NCBI RefSeq assembly: GCF_016919445.1 | Contig: NZ_CP070356.1 | Location: forward strand, 3,511,502 to 3,575,501 | Direction: 5' to 3' | Length of the DNA stretch: 64,000 bases | Source: Pseudomonas sp. PDNC002 | GTDB taxonomy: Bacteria; Pseudomonadota; Gammaproteobacteria; Pseudomonadales; Pseudomonadaceae | Part shown: positions 27,742 to 35,985 of the stretch, piece by piece | Layout: the number at the start of each line of letters is the position of its first letter | Numbering within the stretch: the first letter of the stretch is position 1 | Position numbers and translations under genes: made by a program | Notes under the pieces: generated by a model | Database searches by the model: none | The model's input: the letters and a program-made list of their open reading frames with translations, nothing else | Told to the model about the DNA's origin: nothing

Positions 27742-27944
27742 GGGGTGTCCTCATTGCCATCGTCGAAATTGGGGCGGTGCCCCGTCGGTGCACGCGTGGC
27801 AAGTTCTCATTGGAATTCGGGCCCGGCGGCCGGCGTCGTTTCCGCAAGGGAGGGAGGAGGGCGGCTGCGCGGCGGGTCCTGGCGGTCAGCAATCGCTGTG
27901 CCAGCGATGCACGCCGCGTGCGCCTGCAGGGAAAGGCGAGGAAG

Positions 27945-27991
27945 TGTTGCTGGTCCAGCAGTGCTGTTGATTCGATGTTGCTGCAGCAACA
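27945..27991. promoter_or_regulatory. Paired TGTTGCTG dyads between ssuD and epsC
   Basis: Site one at 27945-27963 is TGTTGCTGGTCCAGCAGTG (imperfect dyad); site two at 27976-27991 is the perfect 16-bp palindrome TGTTGCTGCAGCAACA. Their starts are exactly 31 bases apart, about three helical turns, placing both on the same face of the DNA. They look like operators for a dimeric regulator. Confidence 0.5.
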
Positions 27992-28008
27992 GTGCGCTAC
28001 ATGCGAAA

Positions 28009-28028
28009 AAGGCATTAGGTTATGCCTT
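28009..28028. promoter_or_regulatory. Inverted repeat AAGGCAT-N6-ATGCCTT upstream of epsC
   Basis: Perfect 7-bp arms with a six-base spacer (AAGGCATTAGGTTATGCCTT). It lies 46-85 bases before the possible starts of the serine acetyltransferase gene, close to an expected core promoter. It may be an operator or part of a LysR-type (CysB-like) site. Together with the paired dyads it occupies the otherwise gene-free 27742-28073. Confidence 0.5.
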
Positions 28029-28112
28029 CCGGCGATTTGTCCTGTGCTGTGCGACCGATCAGGATAGGCAACCGTGATTGTTTTTCCCGAATTCAAAGGA
28101 ACACAGCAAGCC

Positions 28113-29066
28113 ATGAACGACGCCAACCGACTGAACGAAAATGTCCCGGTGAACTGGCAACTGGCGCAGATCGTCGAGGACCTGCGCGGTGCCCGCAACG
28201 AGTGGCGTAGCCGCACCGGCCGTCATCCGGAACAGGGTGGCCGCGAGCTGCCGTCGCGTCAGTCCATCGAGGAAGTGGTGGAGCGACTGGCCAGCGCGCT
28301 GTTCCCCATGCGCCTGGGTCCCAACGACCTGCGCGAAGAGAGCGAGGACTTCTTCGTCGGCCACACCCTGGACGCCGCCCTGAATGCGCTGCTGGTGCAG
28401 GCGCGTCTGGAGCTGCGCTACAGCGCTCGGCAACGCGGCGATGTGGTGGACGGGCGGATCGATGAGCACGCCGTGGTGCTGATTCGCGACTTCGCCCGCG
28501 CGCTTCCGCAAATGCGCAAGTTGCTCGATGCCGACGTACTCGCGGCCTTCCAGGGCGACCCCGCGGCACGCAGCGTCGACGAAGTGCTGCTGTGCTATCC
28601 GGGCGTCGTGGCGATCATTCACCACCGCCTCGCGCACCATCTCTACAACGCCGGCCTCCCACTGTTGGCGCGGATGATTTCGGAGCTGGCGCATTCCGCC
28701 ACCGGCATCGACATTCACCCCGGCGCACAGATCGGCAGCAGCTTCTTCATCGACCACGGCACCGGCGTGGTCATCGGCGAAACCGCGATCATCGGCAAGC
28801 AGGTGCGCATCTACCAGGCGGTGACCCTGGGTGCCAAGCGCTTCACCGCCGACGAGACCGGCCAACTGCACAAGGGCGAACCGCGCCACCCGATCGTCGA
28901 GGACGAAGTGGTGATCTATGCCGGCGCCACCATTCTCGGTCGCGTGACCATCGGCAAGGGCTCGACCATTGGCGGCAACGTCTGGCTGACCCGCAGCGTG
29001 CCGCCGGGCAGCCAGGTAAGCCAGGCCAGCCTGCAGCACGACGAAAGCCGCTGCGGCAAGGACTGA
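28113..29066 (+). CDS. epsC: Serine O-acetyltransferase, EpsC type
   Basis: A 317-residue enzyme that makes O-acetylserine from serine and acetyl-CoA, the sulfide acceptor for cysteine synthesis. The N-terminal helical domain covers about residues 1-190. A left-handed beta-helix of hexapeptide repeats follows (HPGAQIGSSFFIDHGTGVVIGETAIIG, IVEDEVVIYAGATILGRVTIG), with the catalytic His-Asp region IDHGTG. ATG 28113 is used; an in-frame GTG at 28074 with AGGATAGG before it is an alternative that adds 13 residues. Divergence from ssuD links it to sulfur acquisition: desulfonation releases sulfite and this enzyme provides the carbon acceptor. Confidence 0.9.
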   Translation: MNDANRLNENVPVNWQLAQIVEDLRGARNEWRSRTGRHPEQGGRELPSRQSIEEVVERLASALFPMRLGPNDLREESEDFFVGHTLDAALNALLVQARLELRYSARQRGDVVDGRIDEHAVVLIRDFARALPQMRKLLDADVLAAFQGDPAARSVDEVLLCYPGVVAIIHHRLAHHLYNAGLPLLARMISELAHSATGIDIHPGAQIGSSFFIDHGTGVVIGETAIIGKQVRIYQAVTLGAKRFTADETGQLHKGEPRHPIVEDEVVIYAGATILGRVTIGKGSTIGGNVWLTRSVPPGSQVSQASLQHDESRCGKD

Positions 29067-29080
29067 CCGACAGGCTGAGC

Positions 29081-29110
29081 GGAGCGGGGAGTTGACAGCT
29101 CCCACGCTCC
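29081..29110 (+). terminator. Hairpin after epsC
   Basis: GGAGCGGGGAG and CTCCCACGCTCC pair with a single bulge, 15 bases past the epsC stop. It is followed by TTC only, so termination efficiency is uncertain. Confidence 0.5.
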
Positions 29111-29151
29111 TTCAGCAGTATCTGTCGGACTTTTCCTGCATCGGAACTTCC

Positions 29152-29256
29152 ATGTTCTCCATCCACGACCACGCGCTTTCCGCTTCGGGCCTTCTTGCCC
29201 GGGCTTGCGTGTGCGTGGCCGTTGCCAAGAAATCCAAGAAACAGTCGCTCATTTGA
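29152..29256 (+). CDS. Possible 34-residue small protein or leader peptide
   Basis: A short frame starting ATG at 29152 encodes 34 residues with G/C-rich third positions, a central ARACVCVAVAKKSKK segment and a stop at 29256. A GGAA lies before the start, so the ribosome site is weak. It could be a leader or small regulatory peptide between epsC and the DapA-family gene, or chance. The Cys-Val-Cys core is interesting in a sulfur neighbourhood. The remainder of 29067-29379 holds a hairpin (29081) and an inverted repeat (29266). Confidence 0.3.
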   Translation: MFSIHDHALSASGLLARACVCVAVAKKSKKQSLI

Positions 29257-29265
29257 CCGGGGCGC

Positions 29266-29292
29266 TGTCCCGTCAGATGGGCTGACAGGACA
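29266..29292. promoter_or_regulatory. Inverted repeat TGTCCCGTCA / TGACAGGACA
   Basis: Ten-base arms matching at nine positions around a seven-base spacer, about 90 bases upstream of the DapA-family start. Candidate operator for that gene. Confidence 0.4.
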
Positions 29293-29379
29293 CAAGGCGC
29301 AAGGTCGAAACCTCCCCCCGCTTGAATCCCGCACCCTCCCTGACGGCGACCCGACGGTCAGCCACAAGGAGTTTTTTGC

Positions 29380-30252
29380 ATGTCCAGTTTTCGCGGTATC
29401 TGGGTGGCGCTGGCCACTCCCTTCCGTTCCGGGGAAATCGATTTCGCCGCGCTGCAAGGCCTGGTGAGCAAGCTGCTGGAAGATGGCGTCGCCGGATTCG
29501 TGGTCTGCGGCACCACCGGCGAGGCGGCTGCATTGAGCCATGACGAGCAGCTCGCGGTGCTCGACGCCGTGCTCCAATGGGTGCCGCCACGGCAGGTGAT
29601 CATGGGCCTGGCCGGCAACAACCTGCGCGAGCTGCTGGCCTTCCAGCAGGATGTCCAGCGTCGCCCGCTGGCCGGTGTGCTGGTGCCCGCGCCGTACTAC
29701 ATCCGTCCTTCGCAGCAAGGCCTGGAAGCGTTCTTCCAGACGGTGGCGGATGCGTCCAGCGTGCCGCTGGTGCTCTACGACATTCCCTACCGCACCGGCG
29801 TGCGCATCGAGCGCGAGACCCTGCGGCGCATCGTCCGTCACCCGAACATCGCGGCGATCAAGGATTGCGGCGGCGATGTGGAAACCACCCTGGCGCTGAT
29901 CGCCGATGGCACCGTCGAAGTGCTCACCGGCGAGGACCTGCAGATTTTCGCCAACCTCTGCCTGGGCGGCGCCGGGGCGATCTCCGCCTCGGCCCATGTG
30001 CGCGCCGATCTCTACGTGCGGATGCAGCGGGAAATGGAGGCCAATGACGTCAACGCGGCGCGACGTACCTTCCAGCGTCTGCTGCCGTGGATGCAGGCGG
30101 CCTTCGCCGAACCGAATCCGGCGGCGGTGAAAGGCGCGCTGGCAGTGCAGGGATTGATCGCCAACGAGCTGCGCGAGCCGATGCAGGCGTGTTCGGCGGC
30201 TACCCTGGAGCGCCTGCACAAGGTGCTTGCCGACCTGGAGGCGTGCGACTAG
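29380..30252 (+). CDS. Dihydrodipicolinate synthase (DapA) family lyase
   Basis: A 290-residue class I aldolase/lyase of the DapA/NanA superfamily. It shows the pyruvate-binding GTTGEAAALS motif, the catalytic Tyr in LYDIPYRTG and the Schiff-base Lys in IAAIKDCGG. AAGGAG lies about ten bases before ATG 29380. The family includes the lysine-pathway enzyme and catabolic lyases acting on other pyruvate adducts. Being isolated from lysine genes, and because bacteria often carry several paralogues, the housekeeping dapA role should not be assumed. Confidence 0.88.
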   Translation: MSSFRGIWVALATPFRSGEIDFAALQGLVSKLLEDGVAGFVVCGTTGEAAALSHDEQLAVLDAVLQWVPPRQVIMGLAGNNLRELLAFQQDVQRRPLAGVLVPAPYYIRPSQQGLEAFFQTVADASSVPLVLYDIPYRTGVRIERETLRRIVRHPNIAAIKDCGGDVETTLALIADGTVEVLTGEDLQIFANLCLGGAGAISASAHVRADLYVRMQREMEANDVNAARRTFQRLLPWMQAAFAEPNPAAVKGALAVQGLIANELREPMQACSAATLERLHKVLADLEACD

Positions 30253-30323
30253 GCGTCGCCTCGGGTCGTGGATGGCGCAGGATGGTTTAGGATCACGCCG
30301 ACACGACCCGCCAGGAGGCAACC

Positions 30324-30677
30324 ATGGGTATTCGCGGAAACGATCGGCAGATCGACAACATCGAGTTCAACGTCGGCGATATCGAACGCAGCAAGGCCTT
30401 TTATGGCAGCGCCTTCGGCTGGACCTTCACCGACTACGGCCCGACCTACACGGAGTTCAGCGATGGCCGCCTCAGCGGCGGCTTCACCACCGGTGAGCCG
30501 GTCCGCCCCGGCGGCCCGCTGGTGATCCTCTATGCCGAGAACCTGGAGCAGGTCCAGGCCCGGCTGGCAGCGCTTGGCGCCACGATCAGCCGCGCCACCT
30601 TCGCGTTCCCCGGCGGCCGGCGCTTCCATTTCATCGATCCGGATGGCTACGAGCTGGCGGTGTGGTCGGCGGATTGA
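30324..30677 (+). CDS. VOC family (glyoxalase/bleomycin-resistance fold) protein
   Basis: A 117-residue single VOC protein with two beta-alpha-beta-beta-beta modules: IDNIEFNVGDIERSKAFYGSAFGWTF at the start and GRRFHFIDPDGYELAVWS at the end. Members act as lyases, dioxygenases or binding proteins, and the metal ligands here are not clearly complete. GGAGG lies before the start. Its 3' end overlaps the convergent LysR gene by 31 bases. Confidence 0.88.
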   Translation: MGIRGNDRQIDNIEFNVGDIERSKAFYGSAFGWTFTDYGPTYTEFSDGRLSGGFTTGEPVRPGGPLVILYAENLEQVQARLAALGATISRATFAFPGGRRFHFIDPDGYELAVWSAD

Positions 30678-31549
30678 TCCCGATGCTGGGCGCGCACCTG
30701 TTCGAGGTAGCGCCGCACCACCGGTGATTTCTCGAAGCGCCGGTGCAGCAGCGACAACCAGGAGCGCGGCGCGCAGTCGGCGATAGGGCGATAGTTCACC
30801 TGCGGCAGTTGTACCCGGCGCACCACCGACGCTGGGACGATGGCGATGCCGCGGCCGAGCGAGACCAGCGCGATCACCGCTACCAGGCTGCCCGGTTGCT
30901 GGCCGAGGCGGGGGGAGAAGCCGCCGGCGCTGGCGACCTCCAGCGTGCCGGATATCTGCTCCGGGAGAATGAAGGTTTCATCGGCCAGGCGTACCGCGCG
31001 AATCTCCGCCAGTTCGTTGAGGCGCGAGGCGGCGGGCAGGGCGAGGACGAAGCCTTCTTCCTGCAGCGCAATGGCGTCCAGCTCCTCCGGCAGGTTCATG
31101 GGCGAGCGCACATAAGCGAGGTCGAGTACGCCGTCGCGGACTTGAGCCGGCAACTGCGCCATGGGGACTTCGCGGGCGTCCAGCTCCACCACCGGCAAGG
31201 CCTGGGTGAAATTGGCGACGTGCTGCTGCAGCACGCCGGAATAGGCGGCCGAAGCGACGTAACCCAGGCGCAGGCGCCCGGTCTCGCCGCGCCCGGCACG
31301 CTGGGCGCCGAGTTGTGCGGCATCGAACTGGCGCACGGCGAGCTCGGCTTCGGCGAGCAGGGCCTCGCCTGCCGCGGTCAGACGCACCTCGCGCTGGCTG
31401 CGCTGGAACAGCAGCACGCCCAGCTCCTTCTCCATGTCCTGGATCTGCCGGCTGAGCGTTGGCGGGGCGATGCCCAGCTGCTCCGCCGCGCGGGTGAAAT
31501 GGCCGTGGCGGGCGACGCTGAGGAAGTAGCGGAAATGACGGATTTCCAT
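30647..31549 (-). CDS. LysR family transcriptional regulator
   Basis: A 300-residue LysR regulator with the DNA-binding helix-turn-helix at about residues 3-62 (MEIRHFRYFLSVARHGHFTRAAEQLGIAPPTLSRQIQDMEKELG) followed by an effector domain. It is divergent from the adjacent 14-TM MFS transporter across 141 bases, the classic LysR-target arrangement, so it probably controls the pump. The internal ATG at 31549 is used because it begins the conserved domain; a longer start would add 15 atypical residues. Confidence 0.9.
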   Translation of the reverse strand: MEIRHFRYFLSVARHGHFTRAAEQLGIAPPTLSRQIQDMEKELGVLLFQRSQREVRLTAAGEALLAEAELAVRQFDAAQLGAQRAGRGETGRLRLGYVASAAYSGVLQQHVANFTQALPVVELDAREVPMAQLPAQVRDGVLDLAYVRSPMNLPEELDAIALQEEGFVLALPAASRLNELAEIRAVRLADETFILPEQISGTLEVASAGGFSPRLGQQPGSLVAVIALVSLGRGIAIVPASVVRRVQLPQVNYRPIADCAPRSWLSLLHRRFEKSPVVRRYLEQVRAQHRDQSADHTASS

Positions 31550-31690
31550 GTTCGTTAGTCGCAGGCTAATGACGGAGGTCGCCGTGGCTAACAAGCCCGG
31601 CGCGCGTGGGCGTTACCGTGGAGGCAACACTACAAGGCCGGCGCGGCCAGGGCAAAACCTGGTGCGTGGGTCACTGCTGGAAGCCTTGCC

Positions 31691-33247
31691 ATGTCCGACC
31701 GAGCCATGCCCGACCGTCCCTCCGCACGCTTCACCCTGCTGACCGCCTCGGCGGTGTGCGCGCTGATCATCCTCGACACCAATATCGTCGCCGTCTCGCT
31801 GCCGAGCATCGCCCGCGACCTGTCCGGCTCCTTCGCCGACATCGAGTGGGTGGTCAGCGCCTACCTGCTGGCCTTCGCCGCCTGCCTGCTACCCGCTGGC
31901 AGCCTGGCCGATCGCTTCGGCCGGCGGCGCATGCTGCTGCTCGGGCTGGTGCTGTTCGGCGCGGCCTCGCTGGCCTGCGGGGCGGCGCCGAGTCTGTTGT
32001 TCCTCGATATCGCCCGCGCCGCCAAGGGCGTCGGCGCGGCCCTGCTGCTGACGTCGGCGCTGGCCGCCATCGGCCACCGTTTCCACGAGCCCGAAGAGCG
32101 CCTGCGCGCCTGGGCCTTCTGGGGCGCGTGCATGGGCGCCACCATCACCTTCGCGCCGCTGCTGGGCGGGGTGATCTCCGCCACGCTCGGCTGGCGCTGG
32201 ATCTTCTACCTGAACCTGCCGCTGGTGGCGCTGCTCGGGAGCATGGCGCTGCGCAGCATCGAGGAGTCCCGCGACAGCGCCGCCGCGCGCCTCGACCCGC
32301 TGGGTAGCCTTACCTTCGCCGGTGGCCTGGGTTACCTGATCTGGGCGTTGATCGACGCCAATCGCGTCGGTTGGGACAGCCCACCGACCCTGGCGCGCCT
32401 GCTGCTCAGCGCTCTGTTGCTGGGACTGTTCGTGCTGGTGGAACGCAGCCAGACGCGGCCGATGATCGATCTGCGGCTGATGCGCAGCGGTCGCTTCATC
32501 GGCGCCTTGCTCGGCATGTTCGCCTACGCCGCCTGCGCCCAGGTGATGATGACGCTGCTGCCGCTGTACCTGCAGAACGGCCTGCAACTCTCGGCCGTCG
32601 CGGCCGGTGCTGGGATGCTGCCTTTCGCCGTGGCCATGTTGCTGACCCCGCGCCTGGGTATGCGTCTGAGCGGCCGTTTCAGTTCGGCGCAGGTATTCGC
32701 TCTCGGGCTGGTGCTGGTCGGCGCGGGCAACCTGCTCTGTGCGCTGGCGGCCGGGCAGGGCGGCTACCCGGCCTTCGCCCTGGCCAGCCTGGTGCTGGGC
32801 GCCGGGGCGGGGCTGCTCAACGGCGATACGCAGAAGAACATCATGGCCTGCGTCCCCCGCGACCGCACCGGCATGGCCTCGGGCCTGAGCACCACCACGC
32901 GCTTCGCCGCCATCGTGCTGGCCATCGGCATTCTCGGTGGCGTGCTGTCCGCCCGTAGCAGCCAGTTGCTGCGCGATAGCCTCGCGACCCTGGCGCCCGC
33001 GCAACTGGACAAGGCGTCGGAGATGGCCACCCGTGCCGCCGCTGGCGATATCGCCGCGGCCCTGTCGGTGCTCGATCCGGGGCTGCGCGATGCCCTGGCG
33101 CCGGTGCTGCGTCAGGCCTTCATCGGCGGCTTCGAAGCCGTGTTGTTGGCAGCCGGGATCGCGGCCCTGCTGTTTGCCATGCTGGTCGGCGCCCTGCTGG
33201 GTAGGCCTTTGCCCGAGCATGCTCCCGCGCCAACGGCGGCGTCTTGA
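31691..33247 (+). CDS. MFS transporter, DHA2 (14-TM) drug exporter family
   Basis: A 518-residue proton-driven exporter of the DHA2/EmrB-QacA group. About fourteen hydrophobic segments are present. Motif A between TM2 and TM3 is GSLADRFGRRRMLLLG; LDTNIVAVSLPSIARDL is the family motif D1 region; GATITFAPLLGGVISATLGWRWIFYLNLP is the antiporter motif C region and what follows. It is divergent from a LysR regulator. No periplasmic adaptor is encoded alongside, so it may act alone in the inner membrane. Substrate is unknown; solvents, dyes or antimicrobials are usual. Confidence 0.92.
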   Translation: MSDRAMPDRPSARFTLLTASAVCALIILDTNIVAVSLPSIARDLSGSFADIEWVVSAYLLAFAACLLPAGSLADRFGRRRMLLLGLVLFGAASLACGAAPSLLFLDIARAAKGVGAALLLTSALAAIGHRFHEPEERLRAWAFWGACMGATITFAPLLGGVISATLGWRWIFYLNLPLVALLGSMALRSIEESRDSAAARLDPLGSLTFAGGLGYLIWALIDANRVGWDSPPTLARLLLSALLLGLFVLVERSQTRPMIDLRLMRSGRFIGALLGMFAYAACAQVMMTLLPLYLQNGLQLSAVAAGAGMLPFAVAMLLTPRLGMRLSGRFSSAQVFALGLVLVGAGNLLCALAAGQGGYPAFALASLVLGAGAGLLNGDTQKNIMACVPRDRTGMASGLSTTTRFAAIVLAIGILGGVLSARSSQLLRDSLATLAPAQLDKASEMATRAAAGDIAAALSVLDPGLRDALAPVLRQAFIGGFEAVLLAAGIAALLFAMLVGALLGRPLPEHAPAPTAAS

Positions 33248-33401
33248 AACGGCCGTTTGTCCGTTGCCCGCCTCCGGGGCAGTGGTAGTCGGAACCCACG
33301 CTCGCCGCGCCAGGTCAGCAATCAGGGGAGTGCGCATTCCGCGCCAGCCCGGAGCCGTTCAGAGACGATCAGGCCAGGCACTGGCCGAGGGGATTTCCGC
33401 A

Positions 33402-33656
33402 ATGCAGCAGACAGCCGCGCCGGCGTTCATGGCGCCCAGTGAATACAAAACTTCCGCAGGGATTTCCGTGCTGATGTCGCCGCGTTACATCTGTCCCGGC
33501 AAAGTGGCCGAGGTGGTACTTTCCCTCGCCGGAGTACCGGCCAGTGTGTCGCCGCTGGACGTCGTGATCGGCCCCTGGGACTCCGACGAGGCCGCGGTCG
33601 AAGCGTCCCACGATGCGGCGGAACGCTGGGTCGAGCGGCTCGACAGCGGCGCCTGA
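33402..33656 (+). CDS. Hypothetical 84-residue protein
   Basis: A small acidic protein with no family I recognise. It starts with ATG 33402, preceded by GAGGGG nine bases upstream, and includes the segment ISVLMSPRYICPGKVAEVVLSLAGVPAS followed by SPLDVVIGPWDSDEAAVEASHDAAERWVERL. It has no signal peptide or clear membrane helix. Third-position GC is high, consistent with coding. It stands alone between the MFS pump and the convergent acetyltransferase gene. The two halves suggest a compact beta then helix fold; the function cannot be read. Confidence 0.55.
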   Translation: MQQTAAPAFMAPSEYKTSAGISVLMSPRYICPGKVAEVVLSLAGVPASVSPLDVVIGPWDSDEAAVEASHDAAERWVERLDSGA

Positions 33657-33685
33657 GGCAGCGCCTTCGGCACCCGGCGTGATAC

Positions 33686-34267
33686 TCAGCGGTAACGCTG
33701 GCGGTCGGCCTCGCTGATCGGCCGGATGACCCGCGCCGGGTTGCCGGCCGCCAGCACGCCTGCGGGGATGTCGCGCACTACCACGGCACCGGCGCCGATC
33801 ACACTGTTCGCGCCGATGCTCACACCCGGAAGGATATTCACCCCCGCACCGATCCAGACGTTGTCGCCGATGCTGACCGGGTGGGCGTACTCCAGCCCCT
33901 GGTTGCGTCGCTCGGCGTCCAGCGGATGGCCGGCGGTGTAGATGCCGACGTTGGGGGCGATGAACACGTCGTTACCGATGCGTACCTTCGCGCCATCGAG
34001 GATCACCAGGTTGACGTTGGCGTAGAAACGTTCGCCGATTTCGATGTTGAAGCCATAGTCGCAATGCAGCGGACCTTCGATCACGAAACCGTCGCCAAGC
34101 CGCGCGAACAGTCCCCTGAGGATCGCTTCGCGTCGTTCCCGGTCGTCCGGATGGCTGTGGTTGAACTCGAAGAGTTTCGCCTTGGCCTCGGCGCGTTGGC
34201 GCAGCACCTGCGGGTCGTGGTTGGCGTCGTAGAGCAGGCCGGCGGCGGCCTTTTCCAGCTCGTTCAT
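33686..34267 (-). CDS. Maltose O-acetyltransferase family (hexapeptide) sugar acetyltransferase
   Basis: A 193-residue left-handed beta-helix acetyltransferase of the Maa/LacA/NodL group, using acetyl-CoA. The N-terminal Maa domain (LLYDANHDPQVLRQRAEAKAKLFEFNH) precedes hexapeptide turns including IGNDVFIAPNVGIYTAGHPLD, where the His is the catalytic base, and DNVWIGAGVNILPGVSIGANSVIGAG. ATG 34267 is the start of the Maa domain; the frame extends upstream without homology. Divergent from the RpiR regulator across 201 bases; it could share the operator region but is not an obvious part of that catabolic set. Confidence 0.92.
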   Translation of the reverse strand: MNELEKAAAGLLYDANHDPQVLRQRAEAKAKLFEFNHSHPDDRERREAILRGLFARLGDGFVIEGPLHCDYGFNIEIGERFYANVNLVILDGAKVRIGNDVFIAPNVGIYTAGHPLDAERRNQGLEYAHPVSIGDNVWIGAGVNILPGVSIGANSVIGAGAVVVRDIPAGVLAAGNPARVIRPISEADRQRYR

Positions 34268-34385
34268 CAAGGTTGATTCCTGGCGGCGTTGAAGGCGTTC
34301 GACGCGCTCGCGAACGCCCCGGTTCCCTTTGCGAAAAATGCCATGCGGGGCTCTGCATCGGGAGGTCGATGCGGGGTGCTTGAGG

Positions 34386-34405
34386 TTTGTAGTGAATGCT
34401 ACAAA
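34386..34405. promoter_or_regulatory. Probable RpiR-type operator TTTGTAG-N6-CTACAAA
   Basis: A perfect 20-base inverted repeat (TTTGTAGTGAATGCTACAAA) lies about 65 bases before the RpiR-family gene, in an AT-rich stretch. RpiR-family HexR binds a TTGTAAT...ATTACAA-like palindrome, so the form fits an autoregulatory operator. A second dyad TGTTGT-C-ACAACA is at 34444-34456, between here and the start codon, and AATACGTATT is at 34407-34416. Confidence 0.6.
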
Positions 34406-34468
34406 AAATACGTATTGAAAGTTTCTGAAGCACATTATACAAATGTTGTCACAACAAGAGGCGCACGC

Positions 34469-35326
34469 ATGCTCACACTCAAAGATCGCCTGAACACCCC
34501 TGAAGTCGAGCTCACCAAGGCCGAGCGCAAAGTCCTGCGCGCCTTGCTCGACGACTACCCGCGCAGCGGCCTCGGGCCGATGTCGCGCCTCGCGCGCCAG
34601 GCCGGCGTCAGCGATCCGAGCATCCTGCGGCTGGTGAAGAAGCTCGGCTTCAGCGGCTACAGCGACTTCCAGAACGCGCTGATGGCCGAGGTGGATGACC
34701 GCCTGCGTTCGCCGCGCACCCTGCTCGCCGGGCGCCGCGAAGGCATGAGCCGCGACGACGTCTGGTCCAATTATCTGAGTGACGCCAGCGAAGGCATCCA
34801 GCGCACCCTGGCCCTCACCCAGGCCGACGACGTGCGCCTGCTCGGTGACTGGCTGCTCGATCCCAAGCTGCGCGTCCTCTGCCACGGCGGGCGCTTCAGC
34901 CGCTTCGTCGCCGGCTACCTGGTGGCGCACCTGCGCATGCTGCGCAGCGGCTGCCTGCTGCTGGACGATGGCGCCGCGCTGCCCGACCAGTTGGGCGACA
35001 TCGACCGCCAGACGCTGGTGGTGGTGTTCGACTACCGCCGCTACCAGGCCCAGGCGCTGGGCGTGACCCGCGCGGCCAAGGCCCGTGGCGCACGCGTGGT
35101 GCTGTTCACCGATATCTACGACTCGCCGCTGCGCGAGTTCGCCGACCTGATCATCAGCGCCCCGGTGGAATCCCCGTCGCCCTTCGACACCCTGGTGCCG
35201 ACCATGGCCCAGGTCGAAGCGCTGATCGCCAGCCTGGTAGCGCGCATGGACGGCCAGCTCGACGAACGCCTGGAAGGCATCGACCACCTGAGAGCTGCCT
35301 TCGGCAGCCACATCCTTGAGGAATGA
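34469..35326 (+). CDS. MurR/RpiR family transcriptional regulator
   Basis: A 285-residue regulator with an N-terminal helix-turn-helix (residues about 15-75: LTKAERKVLRALLDDYP...SRLARQAGVSDPSILRLVKKLGFSGYSDFQ) and a C-terminal SIS domain (about 130-265) that normally binds a phosphosugar. ATG 34469 follows AAGAGG at 34456-34461. The stop overlaps the next start (ATGA), so the regulator heads an operon of cysteine hydrolase, glutamine-synthetase-like ligase and N-formylglutamate amidohydrolase. An RpiR protein controlling nitrogen-compound catabolism is known for some members, and the SIS ligand here may not be a sugar phosphate. Confidence 0.92.
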   Translation: MLTLKDRLNTPEVELTKAERKVLRALLDDYPRSGLGPMSRLARQAGVSDPSILRLVKKLGFSGYSDFQNALMAEVDDRLRSPRTLLAGRREGMSRDDVWSNYLSDASEGIQRTLALTQADDVRLLGDWLLDPKLRVLCHGGRFSRFVAGYLVAHLRMLRSGCLLLDDGAALPDQLGDIDRQTLVVVFDYRRYQAQALGVTRAAKARGARVVLFTDIYDSPLREFADLIISAPVESPSPFDTLVPTMAQVEALIASLVARMDGQLDERLEGIDHLRAAFGSHILEE

Positions 35327-35970
35327 CCGTGTTCAGCTTGCCCCACCACTCGCCCCGTGACCTGCCGTTCACCCCCGGCCAGACCGCCATCCTGTTCGTC
35401 GACATGCAGAACGCCTGGGTCATTCCCGGCCGCGATGCCCATGTCGACCCGCAGACGCACCGCTACTTCTACGAGCGCGTCGAGGCGAGCGTGATACCCA
35501 ACCAGCAGCGCCTGCTGGCGGCCATGCGCGAGGTGGGCGGGGAAGTGCTGCACACTATTATCGAAAGCCTCACCGCCGATGGCCGTGATCGTTCGCTGGA
35601 CCACAAGCTCTCCGACATGCACCTGCCCAAGGGTAGCCCGGACGCCCAGGTCATCGATGCCCTGGCGCCGCGGGAAAACGAGATCGTCCTGCCTAAAACG
35701 TCCTCGGGCGTCTTCAACTCCACCGCCATCGACTACGTGCTGCGCAACCTCAACACCCGCCACCTGATCATCTGCGGCGTGGTCACCGACCAGTGCGTGG
35801 ACATGGCCGTGCGCGACGCCGCCGACCGTGGCTACCTCGTCACCCTGGTGGAAGACGCCTGCGCCACCCACACCGCCGAACGCCACCAGGCCTGCCTGGA
35901 AGCGATCAAGGGTTACTGCTGGATCGCCGACATCGACAGCGTGCTGGCCCGCATCGCCGCGCTGGCCTGA
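35323..35970 (+). CDS. Isochorismatase-family cysteine hydrolase
   Basis: A 215-residue cysteine hydrolase of the isochorismatase superfamily (amidases such as nicotinamidase, N-carbamoyl hydrolases, ureidoacrylate hydrolase). The catalytic triad is readable: Asp in FVDMQNAW, Lys in LPKTSSGVF and Cys in VVTDQCVDMAV. It probably hydrolyses a small amide or carbamoyl compound, releasing ammonia. It overlaps the RpiR stop by four bases and precedes the glutamine-synthetase-like gene by 15. The operon context suggests degradation of a nitrogen-containing amide. Confidence 0.92.
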   Translation: MTVFSLPHHSPRDLPFTPGQTAILFVDMQNAWVIPGRDAHVDPQTHRYFYERVEASVIPNQQRLLAAMREVGGEVLHTIIESLTADGRDRSLDHKLSDMHLPKGSPDAQVIDALAPRENEIVLPKTSSGVFNSTAIDYVLRNLNTRHLIICGVVTDQCVDMAVRDAADRGYLVTLVEDACATHTAERHQACLEAIKGYCWIADIDSVLARIAALA

Positions 35971-35985
35971 GGCCGGGAGAACGCC

